From Xenorhabdus nematophila ATCC 19061 (GTDB lineage: Bacteria; Pseudomonadota; Gammaproteobacteria; Enterobacterales; Enterobacteriaceae), in assembly GCF_000252955.1 (NCBI RefSeq), contig NC_014228.1, forward strand, positions 124,001 to 188,000: a stretch of DNA of 64,000 nucleotides, given 5' to 3'. Both the position numbers and the translations under genes were made by a program. Below, one piece after another: positions 18,982 to 30,802 of this stretch (position 1 is the first letter of the stretch; each line of letters opens with the position of its first letter). The notes under the pieces are model-generated. The model saw only the letters and a program-made list of their open reading frames with translations. It was not told the origin of the DNA and did not search any database.

Positions 18982-19011
18982 GTAATAATAATTATACAAA
19001 ACCATGAAAAA

Positions 19012-19971
19012 TTATTTTCTATAGTAAAATCTTGCAGTTATATATCTTAGTATCGCTGGAATTGAATTTTTTCTGATTCTTCTCCATAAATACATTTTTT
19101 TATCTTTAATTTCCTTTAAAAAAGCAATTCTTTCAAGGGGTTCCATGTTATCAGTGCTTCTTTCTATTTTTAGCAGCCAAGATTCACATTTTTTGATGTT
19201 GCCAATAGATATTTTACCTTCAGAATGATTGAGTAAATCAATATCTTTCAACGGAATGTTTATACCTAAAGATAAGAACATTTTTCTCTGAATATCATTT
19301 GCTGTTTCTTTTTGCTTTTTCTTGTATTCAATCCTAGGATTATTTGGATGTGTACGATATTTTAAAAGAGATTTATCTATATTTGCAAATTTAATCTTTT
19401 TCGAAATAACTAATCGGCTCCATAGTCCGTAATCTTCCGCATATAGGTCATTTGGATCATATCCATCTGTTAACTCTAATATTTTGTCTTTCCTCATAAT
19501 CACAGTAGGATGAGCGAAGGGACAATGAAAAAAACATTCAGCAACAATATCTTCATGGTTTATAGCATGCACATCACCCTTAGCTGGGTTCTCCAGATAT
19601 GTTGTGAATCCTCCACAAACAGCTACATTTGGGTGATCACGCATAAAATCCATTTGAATTTCAAAGCGCTCAGGAATTGCAATATCATCAGCATCCATTC
19701 TTGCAACTAAATTACTAGATGCTATATGCAATCCCTTATTAAGAGAACGAATTAAACCAATATTGTTTTCATTGGTTATGACTCTAATTCGCGTATCTTT
19801 TTTGGCATATGAAGATAGAATAGAAGAGGTCGAATCAGTTGAGCCATCATCAATTATTATAAGCTCATAACCTCCAAATGTCTGTGATAATATAGAATCA
19901 ATAGATTCTGCTAAATAGTCTTCGCCATTGTAGACTGACATTAATACAGAAAGTCTAGGGGATAAGTTCAT
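19012..19971 (-). CDS. GT2 family glycosyltransferase
   Basis: The 319-residue protein has a classic GT-A N-terminal domain: SVLMSVYNGEDYLAESIDSI, ELIIIDDGSTDST, and the metal-binding MDADD near residue 93. HPTVIM and YAEDYGLWSRLV follow, as in LPS core and O-antigen GT2 enzymes. The C-terminal third is basic and probably contacts the membrane. It is the last gene of a reverse-strand group running from waaQ. Donor and linkage cannot be assigned from sequence. Confidence 0.88.
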   Translation of the reverse strand: MNLSPRLSVLMSVYNGEDYLAESIDSILSQTFGGYELIIIDDGSTDSTSSILSSYAKKDTRIRVITNENNIGLIRSLNKGLHIASSNLVARMDADDIAIPERFEIQMDFMRDHPNVAVCGGFTTYLENPAKGDVHAINHEDIVAECFFHCPFAHPTVIMRKDKILELTDGYDPNDLYAEDYGLWSRLVISKKIKFANIDKSLLKYRTHPNNPRIEYKKKQKETANDIQRKMFLSLGINIPLKDIDLLNHSEGKISIGNIKKCESWLLKIERSTDNMEPLERIAFLKEIKDKKMYLWRRIRKNSIPAILRYITARFYYRK

Positions 19972-20166
19972 TATCTACCTCAATGAAAATGGTCATAATA
20001 TCACTATGGAATATAAATTTAAATGAAACTTATAAGTCATGCAAATCATATCTATTTTATCAATAAAGTTTTATATTATCAAATAACTTCATTGATAAAT
20101 GTGACTTGTTTTTAAATTAATAAACAGATAAAAAATTAATTTCACTGTTTTATTTAATATTACACG

Positions 20167-21132
20167 TCATTTGTTATTAATAATTTTTTTATTCATCATC
20201 ACTTTATAGTATTTTACCTTAAAGCTAAATCTAACACGATTATCTAACATAAAACTGAATATAGATATACTATTAATTAGGTTCATTAACGAAGAAAAGT
20301 AATTCCTTGATAAGAAGTTGTGATATTTATATGCAATTTCTATTGCATGACAGGCAGTAAGGTTTCTGAATTTTTCACCAAACACTTTATCATCAATAAA
20401 TACTACTTCTGCCATGGCATTTATTTTGGCTTTATTTATGGATTCAGAAAGACTTCCTTCTCTTTTAATGTAATTATAATACTTCGTTCTTGTATAGTAT
20501 ATTCTGTCGCATTTAGCTAATATTGATGAAAATGATAGAGCATCCTCATAGCATGAAACTTCTGGAAAGTTACTTCCGTCGAACAAATCTCTTCTAAAAA
20601 ATTTACCACATGAATGTGCCTGAAATTTTTTATGAATAAGATATTCTTTTATTGCTGTATTTCTATCGAATAATATTGGAGATAGAAAGTTTGATTTATG
20701 TATTATATCTTCAGGTTTTCTGACATCTTGTAATGGGCTGATTAGCATGTCAGGTCTTTTTTCTATAAGAAAATCGATGATGTTTTTCATGGAAAAATTT
20801 GATAGGAAATCATCGCCATCAACAAAAGTAATGTATTCACCATTACTTTGCTCAACGGCATATTTTTTTACTTTTCCTAAGCTTTTAAATTCTTTTCTTA
20901 TATAGATAAAAGAGCTATTTTCTTCTGAAAATTGTTTTAAAATTGAAGAGGTTGAGTCAGATGAACTATCATCTATTAGCAAAACTTCATATAGGGAGGG
21001 CTCTAAATCAGATAAAGTGTTCTTTATGCTATTTATACACTTTAAAATTAATTTTTCTAAATTATGAGCAGCCACGATAATAGACAATATTTTTGAACAA
21101 GCTGAATGTGTGTCTGGTGTTTTAGTAATCAT
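20167..21132 (-). CDS. GT2 family glycosyltransferase
   Basis: This 321-residue protein has LSIIVAAHNLEKLILKCINS, VLLIDDSSSDST and the metal-binding FVDGDDFL of GT2 enzymes, then CYEDALSF, a position often seen in capsule and LPS glycosyltransferases. It is AT-rich, and is separated by about 195 bp and 129 bp from its neighbours, so its own promoter is possible. The sugar it adds is unknown. Confidence 0.87.
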   Translation of the reverse strand: MITKTPDTHSACSKILSIIVAAHNLEKLILKCINSIKNTLSDLEPSLYEVLLIDDSSSDSTSSILKQFSEENSSFIYIRKEFKSLGKVKKYAVEQSNGEYITFVDGDDFLSNFSMKNIIDFLIEKRPDMLISPLQDVRKPEDIIHKSNFLSPILFDRNTAIKEYLIHKKFQAHSCGKFFRRDLFDGSNFPEVSCYEDALSFSSILAKCDRIYYTRTKYYNYIKREGSLSESINKAKINAMAEVVFIDDKVFGEKFRNLTACHAIEIAYKYHNFLSRNYFSSLMNLINSISIFSFMLDNRVRFSFKVKYYKVMMNKKIINNK

Positions 21133-21261
21133 AATAATTAGTTGGCATTTTAGGTGTAGTATTGTTAATACGTAACTTCATAAAATGAGAGATATTTATG
21201 AAATTACGTCTGAAATTTATTGTTTTTTTAATAAGGTATTATTGCGATATATCTTATTTTT

Positions 21262-22215
21262 TCATAATTTAAATTGATAGTATTCTGCTAATGTCATTCC
21301 CTGAGCTAGCGGTTTTATAAACGCAAATAATTCTTCTAAATCTTGATAAAGTTGTTCAATCTGTTCTTCATTCTTAAATGTTGGGCTTCCACCCGGCATG
21401 AACTCGGATGAATGTAGCATAAATTCAATATAATCGCTGCCGCTGGCTAAAGTTTGTTGAATAACTTTTTTCATCAACGCTACATTACCACCTTTTGGAC
21501 GCAGCCAGTTAACGGATGGAGAACGTTTTTTCCCTCTTAATTGATCATACTTTTGTTTAATACAATTCATTATTGAAGAATGCTTATACTGGATACTCAT
21601 GGGTACTTGCAGTAGAGAAGAACACCCCTTTTTAGAAATATCTTGTAAATCCATAAAATAAGCATGAGTAGGAAAATGGCTATAATCTGTTCCGCCATTT
21701 CCGTCAGGATCACCTTTGGTAAAACGCCAATCCACTTTTGGCGTCACAGAACAGTCGACTTGATAACCATACTCAGCCAACAATTGCGCATAATCCTGGT
21801 TAAAGGCCCAACGACCGGCACGATGGCTCAACATTTTAGTTTGGAGTTTGTCTTCCAAAAGATGAGTCATAAAATCTATTTTTGCTCTCATTTGCTCTTT
21901 AGGGTACTCGATCAGATAAGGCTTATAGTGCATATCATCATCGGTGAGTGGAGTCAGAGGCGGGCTGTTCCAGGCATGTAAGTGCATGCCTATTTCCCCT
22001 GTATTTCTGGAAATGACATCTTTGGCAAATTCGATGTAACTGTCATCCATTGCCATTTCGTAGTTAGTTAACCAAACAGGCTTAAAGCCAAATTGCTCAC
22101 ATAGTTTCTGGAATCTCGGTAAATATTGCGTATTTTCGGTAGAGATTTGGACACTATCTTGCCAAAGGTTATCGCCTTCAGTATCAATTGTGATGATGAA
22201 TGCAGGTTTAGTCAT
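21262..22215 (-). CDS. Polysaccharide deacetylase-like core LPS protein (WalW-like)
   Basis: The 317-residue protein resembles carbohydrate esterase family 4: the catalytic-type Asp in FIITIDTEGD, a metal-binding HxH in EIGMHLHAWNSPP, and SHRAGRWAFNQDYAQLL. It ends with FMLHSSEFMPGGSP. Similar genes in the core LPS clusters of Proteus, Photorhabdus and Xenorhabdus are annotated WalW, from memory. It probably removes an N-acetyl group from a core HexNAc, which would fit a WabH-type GlcNAc transferase encoded next to it; that pairing is inference. Confidence 0.82.
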   Translation of the reverse strand: MTKPAFIITIDTEGDNLWQDSVQISTENTQYLPRFQKLCEQFGFKPVWLTNYEMAMDDSYIEFAKDVISRNTGEIGMHLHAWNSPPLTPLTDDDMHYKPYLIEYPKEQMRAKIDFMTHLLEDKLQTKMLSHRAGRWAFNQDYAQLLAEYGYQVDCSVTPKVDWRFTKGDPDGNGGTDYSHFPTHAYFMDLQDISKKGCSSLLQVPMSIQYKHSSIMNCIKQKYDQLRGKKRSPSVNWLRPKGGNVALMKKVIQQTLASGSDYIEFMLHSSEFMPGGSPTFKNEEQIEQLYQDLEELFAFIKPLAQGMTLAEYYQFKL

Positions 22216-22348
22216 AATCTACGGCCTAAATAAAATATAGAGAAACATTACTGTTTGTGGATATATAGATAAGTAAATTGTCTACATAGGTTCAAAGGGT
22301 TGTCATATGACCTACATTATCCATATTATGTCTGTGATTATTGAACGA

Positions 22349-23452
22349 TTATTGATTTATCAACGATAAATATTCCCCAATAACAATATCCAAATCAAAT
22401 CTCTTGTACATATCTTGCGTAATTACGGGGGGATTTTGGTAAACCAACCGCATTTTTTCTGCTAATGATTCGGCAGTTAACTCAGATTTATATTGTTCCA
22501 GCTCACCTACCATAATCTCATTCACACCCCCAGGACAGCCCGTACTGACAATGGGGGTGTGACAAATCAAAGCTTCAATCAGAACATTACCCAGTCCTTC
22601 GCTATCTGAACTGAGTATAACTGCTTTGGCACCCCGTATTACCGGTAATGGATTGACTAAAAAGCCAATTAGGTGAACTTTAGATTGTAATCCCAATTCC
22701 ACGATTTTTTGTTTGATTGCCTTTGTCGCTTGCTCATCTCCTTGACCCGCAATCAATAAATTACAGGAAAGGTCGGCTTTGGCAAACGCTTCCAATAAGC
22801 GGTCGTGACGTTTTACGTGGTGAAAACGTCCGAGATGAAGAAAATAATTTTCACCTGAATAAGGATTATTTTCTAATGAACAGGATTTAATTTCAGCAAG
22901 ATTAAAGGGATTATAAATCGTGATCATTTCTTTCGGGATCAGTGACAAGTTCTCTTTCAAATCTGCTCCAACAGCATCAGATACACAAATCAAATTTCGG
23001 TTCTGATACACCTGCTGAATTTTCCATTTCTTAATCCAATGTGCTAATCCTGTTTTATGTTCAAGGTACGATTTTGAAAATACACCGTGAATACAAAACC
23101 ATACATTTAGATCTGCCAATATTTTAGATTTTGCGACAATACGGTCTGTTTTATGTAAATTGGATATCACTAACACAGGTATCCCTTTTTGAAGAAAGAC
23201 TTTCTCCAAAACCTTATCCATGGCTTTAGCTCTGCGGGTAATTTCAGTCTGTCTTCTAAAAGGTCCCTTATATTCATCAGCATTAATGATTAACTCAATA
23301 TTACTGGGAATCGAATATTCACATTTGTCAGAGAGAGATAACAAGGTAATATCAAAACCTTTACGTTGCAGCCCATCACATAAACGGATTGTGACATTTT
23401 CTGCACCACCTCCGGGCAATCCATCTATGATAAATAGAATATGTCCTTTCAT
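22349..23452 (-). CDS. wabH: GT4 glycosyltransferase, WabH-like
   Basis: The 367-residue GT-B enzyme begins ILFIIDGLPGGGAENVTIRL and has the GT4 C-terminal signature FLHLGRFHHVKRHDRLLEAF, then SSDSEGLGNVLIEAL with the nucleotide-sugar-binding acidic residues. Similarity to WabH (a HexNAc transferase of the Klebsiella-type outer core) is judged from memory. It overlaps wabG by 4 bp (ATGA), forming part of the waaQ-wabG-wabH operon. Confidence 0.75.
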   Translation of the reverse strand: MKGHILFIIDGLPGGGAENVTIRLCDGLQRKGFDITLLSLSDKCEYSIPSNIELIINADEYKGPFRRQTEITRRAKAMDKVLEKVFLQKGIPVLVISNLHKTDRIVAKSKILADLNVWFCIHGVFSKSYLEHKTGLAHWIKKWKIQQVYQNRNLICVSDAVGADLKENLSLIPKEMITIYNPFNLAEIKSCSLENNPYSGENYFLHLGRFHHVKRHDRLLEAFAKADLSCNLLIAGQGDEQATKAIKQKIVELGLQSKVHLIGFLVNPLPVIRGAKAVILSSDSEGLGNVLIEALICHTPIVSTGCPGGVNEIMVGELEQYKSELTAESLAEKMRLVYQNPPVITQDMYKRFDLDIVIGEYLSLINQ

Positions 23453-24579
23453 AGCGAAAGTACCTTGTTATACAGTTCCGTAAGCTGCTGAGACAAATAA
23501 GCAGGTGTGTAGTTTACTATTTTTTCTTTTGATAACATTGAAAATCGACTGGTTAAATGATCTGCTGGCACTGAAGAGATAGATTCTGCCAAGCCTGAAA
23601 TATCTAAGGCATCACATACAAAACCATTTTCACCCGATGTAATGAACTCAGATCCTCCGCATGTATGACTCGTTATAACGGGTAAGCCACATGCCATTGC
23701 TTCTAATACAACGTTAGGAAAAGGATCATATAATGTCGGTAATAATAGTCCGTCTGCCATTTGATAAAAGGGAAGCGTCTCTTTCTGAACTCCCAGAAAT
23801 CGAATTCGGTCATGACATCCAAGCGAATGAGCCAACTGTTTATATTTATTTTCTTCTTTGTCTTGACCAATGACAACCAGATAATCTTTTGTCATGCCGA
23901 TTGCTTCAATGGCTGCTTTTAATCCTTTTCGCTCAAAACCTGAACCAACATACACAAAACATTTTGCTTGGGCGGGAAGCGCATATTTCTGCCTTAATAC
24001 AAGCCGCTCATCTTCTCCGGCTGGAAAAAATTCTGACTGATCAATAGCATTATAGATAACGGAGATTTTTTCATCAGGTAAACCAAAATTTTCCATTACC
24101 TCGCGTTTTATCATCTGTGAATTGCAAATAACTTTTTTCAATTCAGGTGCCAGATACATTTCTTCTTCAGCATTCATAACATAACGATGATAACGACTGG
24201 TAAAGAGCAATTTGCTTTTCCAGGCGGGTAAAATCCGTGATCTTTGCTGTAACCAGCGTTGATGGACACCATCTCCTGCCCGGTAAATATCGCATCCGGC
24301 AATGCGTTCATGGCTTTGCACAATATCAAAGTGCTCTTTTTGCCAAATGGCTTTGGCTGCATCGGCGAATCTTTTTTCCCGGCTAATGCGTCCCCATTTA
24401 AAAGGCGCTGCCAAATGTACATGCCAGTTAGGGTTTATATCTCCTTGCCACGAGCGAGTAATCACATTTAAATCCAGGCTGTCATTATCTAATGCTTCGA
24501 GTGCCCTAGAGATAAAACGCTCAGCCCCTCCATCAGGGCGGTATTTTTGCCGGACAATGGCAAGGCGTATCGATTTCAT
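23449..24579 (-). CDS. wabG: GT4 glycosyltransferase, WabG-like
   Basis: The 376-residue protein has the WabG-type N-terminus RLAIVRQKYRPDGGAERFIS, WLQQRSRILPAWKSKLLF, and the GT4 donor site YVGSGFERKGLKAAIEAI and LLPTLYDPFPNVVLEAM. WabG of Klebsiella transfers galacturonic acid to heptose II of the core. The N-terminal motif is distinctive, but the donor in this organism is inferred. It overlaps waaQ and wabH by ATGA junctions. Confidence 0.8.
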   Translation of the reverse strand: MKSIRLAIVRQKYRPDGGAERFISRALEALDNDSLDLNVITRSWQGDINPNWHVHLAAPFKWGRISREKRFADAAKAIWQKEHFDIVQSHERIAGCDIYRAGDGVHQRWLQQRSRILPAWKSKLLFTSRYHRYVMNAEEEMYLAPELKKVICNSQMIKREVMENFGLPDEKISVIYNAIDQSEFFPAGEDERLVLRQKYALPAQAKCFVYVGSGFERKGLKAAIEAIGMTKDYLVVIGQDKEENKYKQLAHSLGCHDRIRFLGVQKETLPFYQMADGLLLPTLYDPFPNVVLEAMACGLPVITSHTCGGSEFITSGENGFVCDALDISGLAESISSVPADHLTSRFSMLSKEKIVNYTPAYLSQQLTELYNKVLSL

Positions 24580-25640
24580 GATAAATATCTCCGGGCAGCA
24601 GCAATGACGACATCAGTTGGGATAAGATCCAAATAGCGAGTTTCTGTTTTGGTATCAATATCATCTGGATCGGGTAATTTACCGTAATTTCCAGCCCAAA
24701 TCACTTCTCCATTGACATTCCATGGGTGCCAAAAAACCAACTTGGATGGCCCGAATAATGCGATACAAGGTGTTTTCAGTGCAGAAGCCATATGCATAGG
24801 AACAGAGTCGACGCCAATAAATAACCTGGCATTGGCAATCAATGCGCCTAGTTGAGGTAATGTAATTTGACCAGCCAAAGAGACAATATTTTCCTTGTCA
24901 CAAGAGGATAATATTTGTTCAATCATTTCTTTTTCCCGAGGCTCTGTCCCTGAGGTTACAACGATGGAATGTCCATCAGATTGCAAGGCATTAATGGTTT
25001 CACTAATCTTTCTTTCATTCCAGCACTTGAAAAACCAGCGTGACGCCGGATGGATCACAATATACTGATTATTAATCCCATTAGTGTGCAAAAGCTCTGA
25101 TACTTTCTGCCAATCTCCCTCACTGTAACTCATTGTGACATCGGAATTGGTGTTGGATAGATTAAGCGGTTTTAATGCTGAAAGATTCTGTTCAACGACG
25201 TGTAAGGATTCTTCCCCTTCAGTAGAAACTAAATGACTAAAACAGGATTTCCATAAGAGATTTTGTCGTTTGGGAAAATCAAAAGCGATACGGGTTGGGG
25301 CACCGGAGATTTTTGATACCAAAGCGCTATACCACTGATCAGCGAGGTTAATGATGAGGTTATACCTTCTATTTTTTAGCTGATTAATTAAACGCCAGTG
25401 ATGGATGATATAGGCTTTTGTGCCTGCTTTTTTCCATTGCCTGTCGATAGAAAAAATGTGGGATACCAAGCCAAAATTCACCAACATCGGTTCTGTTTCT
25501 TTGTACAGTAAAACATCAATCTCGGAATCAGGAAAATTTTCTTTCAATGTATTTACAACTGGAGTGATAAGTAGTGTATCACCATGATGCCTGAGTTTTA
25601 TGATGAGAATCTTTTCAAATCGACGAGTTGTTTTACCCAT
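24576..25640 (-). CDS. waaQ: Lipopolysaccharide heptosyltransferase III (WaaQ)
   Basis: The 354-residue GT9 protein begins KILIIKLRHHGDTLLITPVV and has IVIHPASRWFFKCW and LFIGVDSVPMHMASALKTPC, as in WaaQ. It adds a side-branch heptose to heptose II. It is the first gene of the reverse-strand core operon and is divergent from waaA across 226 bp that should hold both promoters. Confidence 0.87.
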   Translation of the reverse strand: MGKTTRRFEKILIIKLRHHGDTLLITPVVNTLKENFPDSEIDVLLYKETEPMLVNFGLVSHIFSIDRQWKKAGTKAYIIHHWRLINQLKNRRYNLIINLADQWYSALVSKISGAPTRIAFDFPKRQNLLWKSCFSHLVSTEGEESLHVVEQNLSALKPLNLSNTNSDVTMSYSEGDWQKVSELLHTNGINNQYIVIHPASRWFFKCWNERKISETINALQSDGHSIVVTSGTEPREKEMIEQILSSCDKENIVSLAGQITLPQLGALIANARLFIGVDSVPMHMASALKTPCIALFGPSKLVFWHPWNVNGEVIWAGNYGKLPDPDDIDTKTETRYLDLIPTDVVIAAARRYLS

Positions 25641-25866
25641 TGTGTTTTCAATGTCCGCTGTCTGAGGAAAAAAAATCTTATTACATTATATTCTAAAGAC
25701 CGAATCCTTCCCTTTCTATCTTTGGATATCAAGTATATTGCTTTGAAAAATGAGTAAATTCCATGATTCTTTATGGTGATAGGCGAACAATATATCCGCA
25801 TTTTACACACTTTCTTCAAGCCAATGTGATATTATAGCCGCAGTCTATGTCAGTGAATTTGATAGA

Positions 25867-27143
25867 ATGTTGCTTCGCTTATATCAGGTACTTCTCTACC
25901 TCATCCAACCCATTATTTGGTTACGTCTTCTGCTGCGTAGCCGTAAATCACCTGCGTACCGTAAGCGCTGGGGTGAACGTTACGGTTTCTGCGCCAAGAA
26001 AGTGACGCCTGGTGGGATATTACTTCATTCCGTTTCTGTTGGTGAGACACTGGCTGCCATTCCGTTAGTACGGATATTGCGGCATCATTACCCTTTGTTG
26101 CCCATTACGATCACCACGATGACACCGACTGGGTCCGAAAGAGTTTTGTCTGCTTTGGGTTCGGATGTTAATCATGTATACCTTCCTTATGATTTACCGG
26201 GTTCAATGAGCCGTTTCTTTGATCATGTGAATCCAAAGTTAGTGATCATTATGGAAACTGAACTGTGGCCAAACCTGATCACTCAGTTGCACCAACGTGA
26301 AATTCCGTTGGTTATTGCCAACGCAAGGTTATCCGCTCGTTCTGCGGCGGGATATCAGAAAATTAGCAGCTTTATTAAAACCATTTTAAATAAGATCACA
26401 TTGATTGCTGCACAAAATCAGGAAGATGGCGAACGTTTTATCGAATTGGGGCTAAGACGCTCTCAGCTGTCTGTCACGGGCAGTCTTAAATTCGACATTT
26501 CGGTTACACCTGAATTAGCGGCAAAAGCGATTACTTTACGTCGCCAATGGGCTCCCCATCGTCCTGTGTGGATTGCAACCAGTACGCATGATGGTGAAGA
26601 AAGTATTCTTCTGGAAGCACATTGCAAGCTGTTAAAACAATTTCCTGATCTCTTATTAATTCTGGTTCCCCGTCATCCAGAGCGTTTTAACAAGGCAGCA
26701 GAATTAACCCAAAAAGCGGGGCTGAGTGCGATATTACGCAGTGCAGGTACGATCCCTGAGGCGGATGTGCAGGTTGTTATTGGTGATACCATGGGCGAAT
26801 TGATGCTCTTGTACGGTATTGCGGATATGGCTTTTGTCGGCGGTAGTCTGATCGAGCGGGGAGGGCACAATCCGTTAGAAGCGGCAGCACACGCTATACC
26901 GGTGATTATGGGTCCACATACATTCAATTTTAAAGATATCTGTGCCAAGTTAGAGAAAGCGGATGGGCTGATTACCGTCACAGACAGCCAGTCATTAAGT
27001 TCAGCCATTCACAGTTTACTCGCAGACGAAGATTATCGACGTTATTACGGTCATCATGCCGCAGAAGTCTTGCATGAAAACCAGGGTGCCCTTCAGCGCC
27101 TGCTAAAATTATTGGAACCTTATCTTCCGCCGAGGAGCCATTA

Positions 27144-27144
<1 letters not shown>
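25867..27144 (+). CDS. waaA: 3-deoxy-D-manno-octulosonic acid transferase
   Basis: WaaA transfers Kdo residues from CMP-Kdo to the lipid A precursor and is essential in most enterobacteria. The 425-residue GT-B enzyme has an N-terminal membrane segment, [39 protein letters not shown] and the late [18 protein letters not shown]. The stop overlaps the next start by one base (TAATG). Confidence 0.97.
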
Positions 27145-28401
<1,257 letters not shown>

Positions 28402-28406
28402 CTTGT

Positions 28407-28435
28407 TTTCAGGGGCAATAACCTTGCCCCTGAAA
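28407..28435. terminator. Bidirectional terminator between coaD and mutM
   Basis: TTTCAGGGGCAA and TTGCCCCTGAAA form a perfect 12-bp stem with a TAACC loop in the 42-bp gap between two convergent genes. T-richness on the coaD side is limited; on the mutM side it reads into AACAAG, so efficiency is uncertain. Confidence 0.75.
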
Positions 28436-28443
28436 TAATCGAT

Positions 28444-29253
28444 TTAATGCTGGCACTGGCGGCAGAAAAACGTACTGCGTTGCCCCAATTTTATACATTC
28501 TATTTTTTCACCGCATTTTGAACAAAGTTCACCTTTCTTGCCATAGACAAATAACTCTTGGGCAAAGTATCCCGGTTTGCCATCAGATTGCAGAAAATCT
28601 TTCAGCGTTGTTCCGCCTTGTTCAATTGAGCGATGCAGAATCTGTTTAATGATGTCAGCCAATAAATGGGCTTCTTGCTGTGTCAGTGAGTGCACGGGCC
28701 GTTCGGGTAGAATATGTGCAACGAACAAGGCTTCGTTGGCATAGATATTGCCAACACCAACCACAACCTTATTATCCATCAGCCAAGGTTTGATAGCGGT
28801 TTTTTTGTTGCGGGAAAGAGAATAAAGATATTCACCATCAAATTGGTCGAAAAGTGGCTCAGGGCCTAAATGAGACAATACGCTACATTTATTAAGGTCA
28901 TCACTCCACAACCATGCACCAAAACGCCGGGGATCGGTATATCTGAGCGTTTTTCCATCAGCCATAATCAAATCGACATGGTCATGTTTTTCTGGCGGCC
29001 GTTCTTCCAATAAGATACGCAAACTACCTGACATTCCCAGATGAATAATAATCCAGCCTTCAGGCAGTTCAAGCAGCAAGTATTTTGCCCGGCGTTGAAC
29101 ACTCAGGACAGGCCTGTCAGAGAGTTTCATGATTTGTTCGGAAACAGGCCAGCGCAAACGTGAATTTCTGACTTCGGCATATTGGATGATATTGCCAACC
29201 AAATGAGGCTCAATTCCCCTGCGGCTGGTTTCCACTTCTGGTAGTTCCGGCAT
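28444..29253 (-). CDS. mutM: Formamidopyrimidine-DNA glycosylase
   Basis: MutM removes 8-oxoguanine and ring-opened purines. The 269-residue protein starts [17 protein letters not shown], so Pro2 and Glu3 of the catalytic N-terminus are present. [11 protein letters not shown] follows near residue 170, and the C-terminal zinc finger is formed by CSKCGEK and FFCRQCQ. It faces coaD, as in other enterobacteria. Confidence 0.97.
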   Translation of the reverse strand: MPELPEVETSRRGIEPHLVGNIIQYAEVRNSRLRWPVSEQIMKLSDRPVLSVQRRAKYLLLELPEGWIIIHLGMSGSLRILLEERPPEKHDHVDLIMADGKTLRYTDPRRFGAWLWSDDLNKCSVLSHLGPEPLFDQFDGEYLYSLSRNKKTAIKPWLMDNKVVVGVGNIYANEALFVAHILPERPVHSLTQQEAHLLADIIKQILHRSIEQGGTTLKDFLQSDGKPGYFAQELFVYGKKGELCSKCGEKIECIKLGQRSTFFCRQCQH

Positions 29254-29822
29254 ACCGACTCCTTGAATAAATTACCTACAACATGACTTCTCAGCAGATA
29301 ACGATACCGTTTTCATGTATTATTTGCAGCCAAATTCGGTTGAGGTAGTTGAGAAAACAGATTAATCACTATGCTTAATGTAAAAAATAAATTTAACTTA
29401 AATAATAACAAGAAGTCCTTATGGAATTTATCCATTGTTGGACTGTACGTTATTCTTGTTTATCTGCCTGATATCACAAGATATAAAAATTTGGTCATGA
29501 TTCTGATCTGTACAACGGCACTGTATTATCTGGTAAAAGACTTTCGCCAGGTAACAAACGCGTTGCGTAGTCATCTGGTGTTGTCCGTTTTACTGTTTGT
29601 TCTGGCAATGTTCTATTCTGTTGGAATCTCTATTGATCCGGCATTGAGCTTCAAGGAAATGAACAAACCTATCTTAAATGGGTTACTGCTGTTCAGTCTT
29701 ACTTTTCCAATTGTGCTTTACCAGGAGAGTAAAGAAGATATCGCGAGGATGATCCTCGTTGCATTTATTATCGGTATGGCTGCTATTTCGCTGACAGATA
29801 TTGCGAAGTACATTATTAATTA

Positions 29823-30802
29823 ACCTGAGCTTCGCTTAAGGGAAGGGAACTAAAGTGCCTGAGGCACGATCAACGTTTTTGCTAAAGAAAACAAAATAGT
29901 GGAGACCCTCAGGCATGTATAATTTAGAAGAACTTTACTGCTGCGTCGATGACTTTTGCCAAAAATTTATCCCTCTCTGGCATCAACAACTCATTGAAAA
30001 TGGATTACGTAAACGGCACCGTGAGGCATCCCTTTCTCTCAGTGAAGTCATGATGATCCTCATTTTATTTCATATGAGTCATTATCGTGATTTTAAAACA
30101 TTTTATATTGAACATGTAAAACAATATTTTACAGCCGATTTTCCCGGATTAGTCAGCTATACTCGTATCCTCACCCTGAAGAAAAGGGCGCTTATTCCTT
30201 TATGCGCTTTTCTTTCATCACGTAAGGCGCAAACTCAAGGGATTGCTTTTATTGATTCTACCAAAATTGCTGTTTGTCACAATCTTCGTATTCCCCGTCA
30301 TCGCGTATTTGAAGGGATGGCACAACGAGGTAAAACGAGTACAGGCTGGTTTTATGGCTTTAAACTTCATTTGGTTATCAATGATTGCGGTGAATTGTTA
30401 GCCGTGAAACTCACCGCAGGAAACCAGGATGATCGTCAGCCAGTCAGAGCGCTGACAAAAGGACTAACAGGATGTTTGTATGGTGATAAGGGGTATTTAT
30501 CCCAGGCTTTATGCGATGAGTTAGAAGCGGAAGGTGTCACGTTAATCACCAATGTCCGGAATAACATGAAAACCAAAGCATTATCTCTCTGGGATAGGTT
30601 GATGTTAAGACGGAGATTTTTGATAGAAACGGTCGTCGACCAGCTCAAAAATATTTCTCAGATAGAGCATTCAAGGCATCGCAGTCAGCTCGGTTTTTTG
30701 TTGGAAGTTGCTGCCGGTCTTATTGCTTATACATTCCAACCTAAAAAACCGAGCTTGAATCTACGGGATAATGAAATCGCTATCTTTAAACGAAGCTGAG
30801 GT
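29823..30802. mobile_element. IS982-family insertion sequence (980 bp)
   Basis: The terminal inverted repeats are ACCTGAGCTTCGCTTAAG on the left and, read inward from the right, ACCTCAGCTTCGTTTAAAG. The ACC start and near-1-kb length fit the IS982 family. TAATTA flanks it on both sides (29817-29822 and 30803-30808), consistent with a target duplication; one more T on each side also matches if the boundary is shifted. The clean repair of waaL on removal shows that insertion is recent. Confidence 0.93.
29915..30799 (+). CDS. IS982-family transposase
   Basis: The 294-residue protein is a DDE transposase of the IS982 type: LSLSEVMMILILFHMSHYRD near the N-terminus, GIAFIDSTKIAVC with the first Asp, LYGDKGYLSQAL with the second Asp, and RRFLIETVVDQLKN with the Glu. 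The stop codon lies within the right inverted repeat. The frame is intact, so the element may still be active. Confidence 0.94.
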   Translation: MYNLEELYCCVDDFCQKFIPLWHQQLIENGLRKRHREASLSLSEVMMILILFHMSHYRDFKTFYIEHVKQYFTADFPGLVSYTRILTLKKRALIPLCAFLSSRKAQTQGIAFIDSTKIAVCHNLRIPRHRVFEGMAQRGKTSTGWFYGFKLHLVINDCGELLAVKLTAGNQDDRQPVRALTKGLTGCLYGDKGYLSQALCDELEAEGVTLITNVRNNMKTKALSLWDRLMLRRRFLIETVVDQLKNISQIEHSRHRSQLGFLLEVAAGLIAYTFQPKKPSLNLRDNEIAIFKRS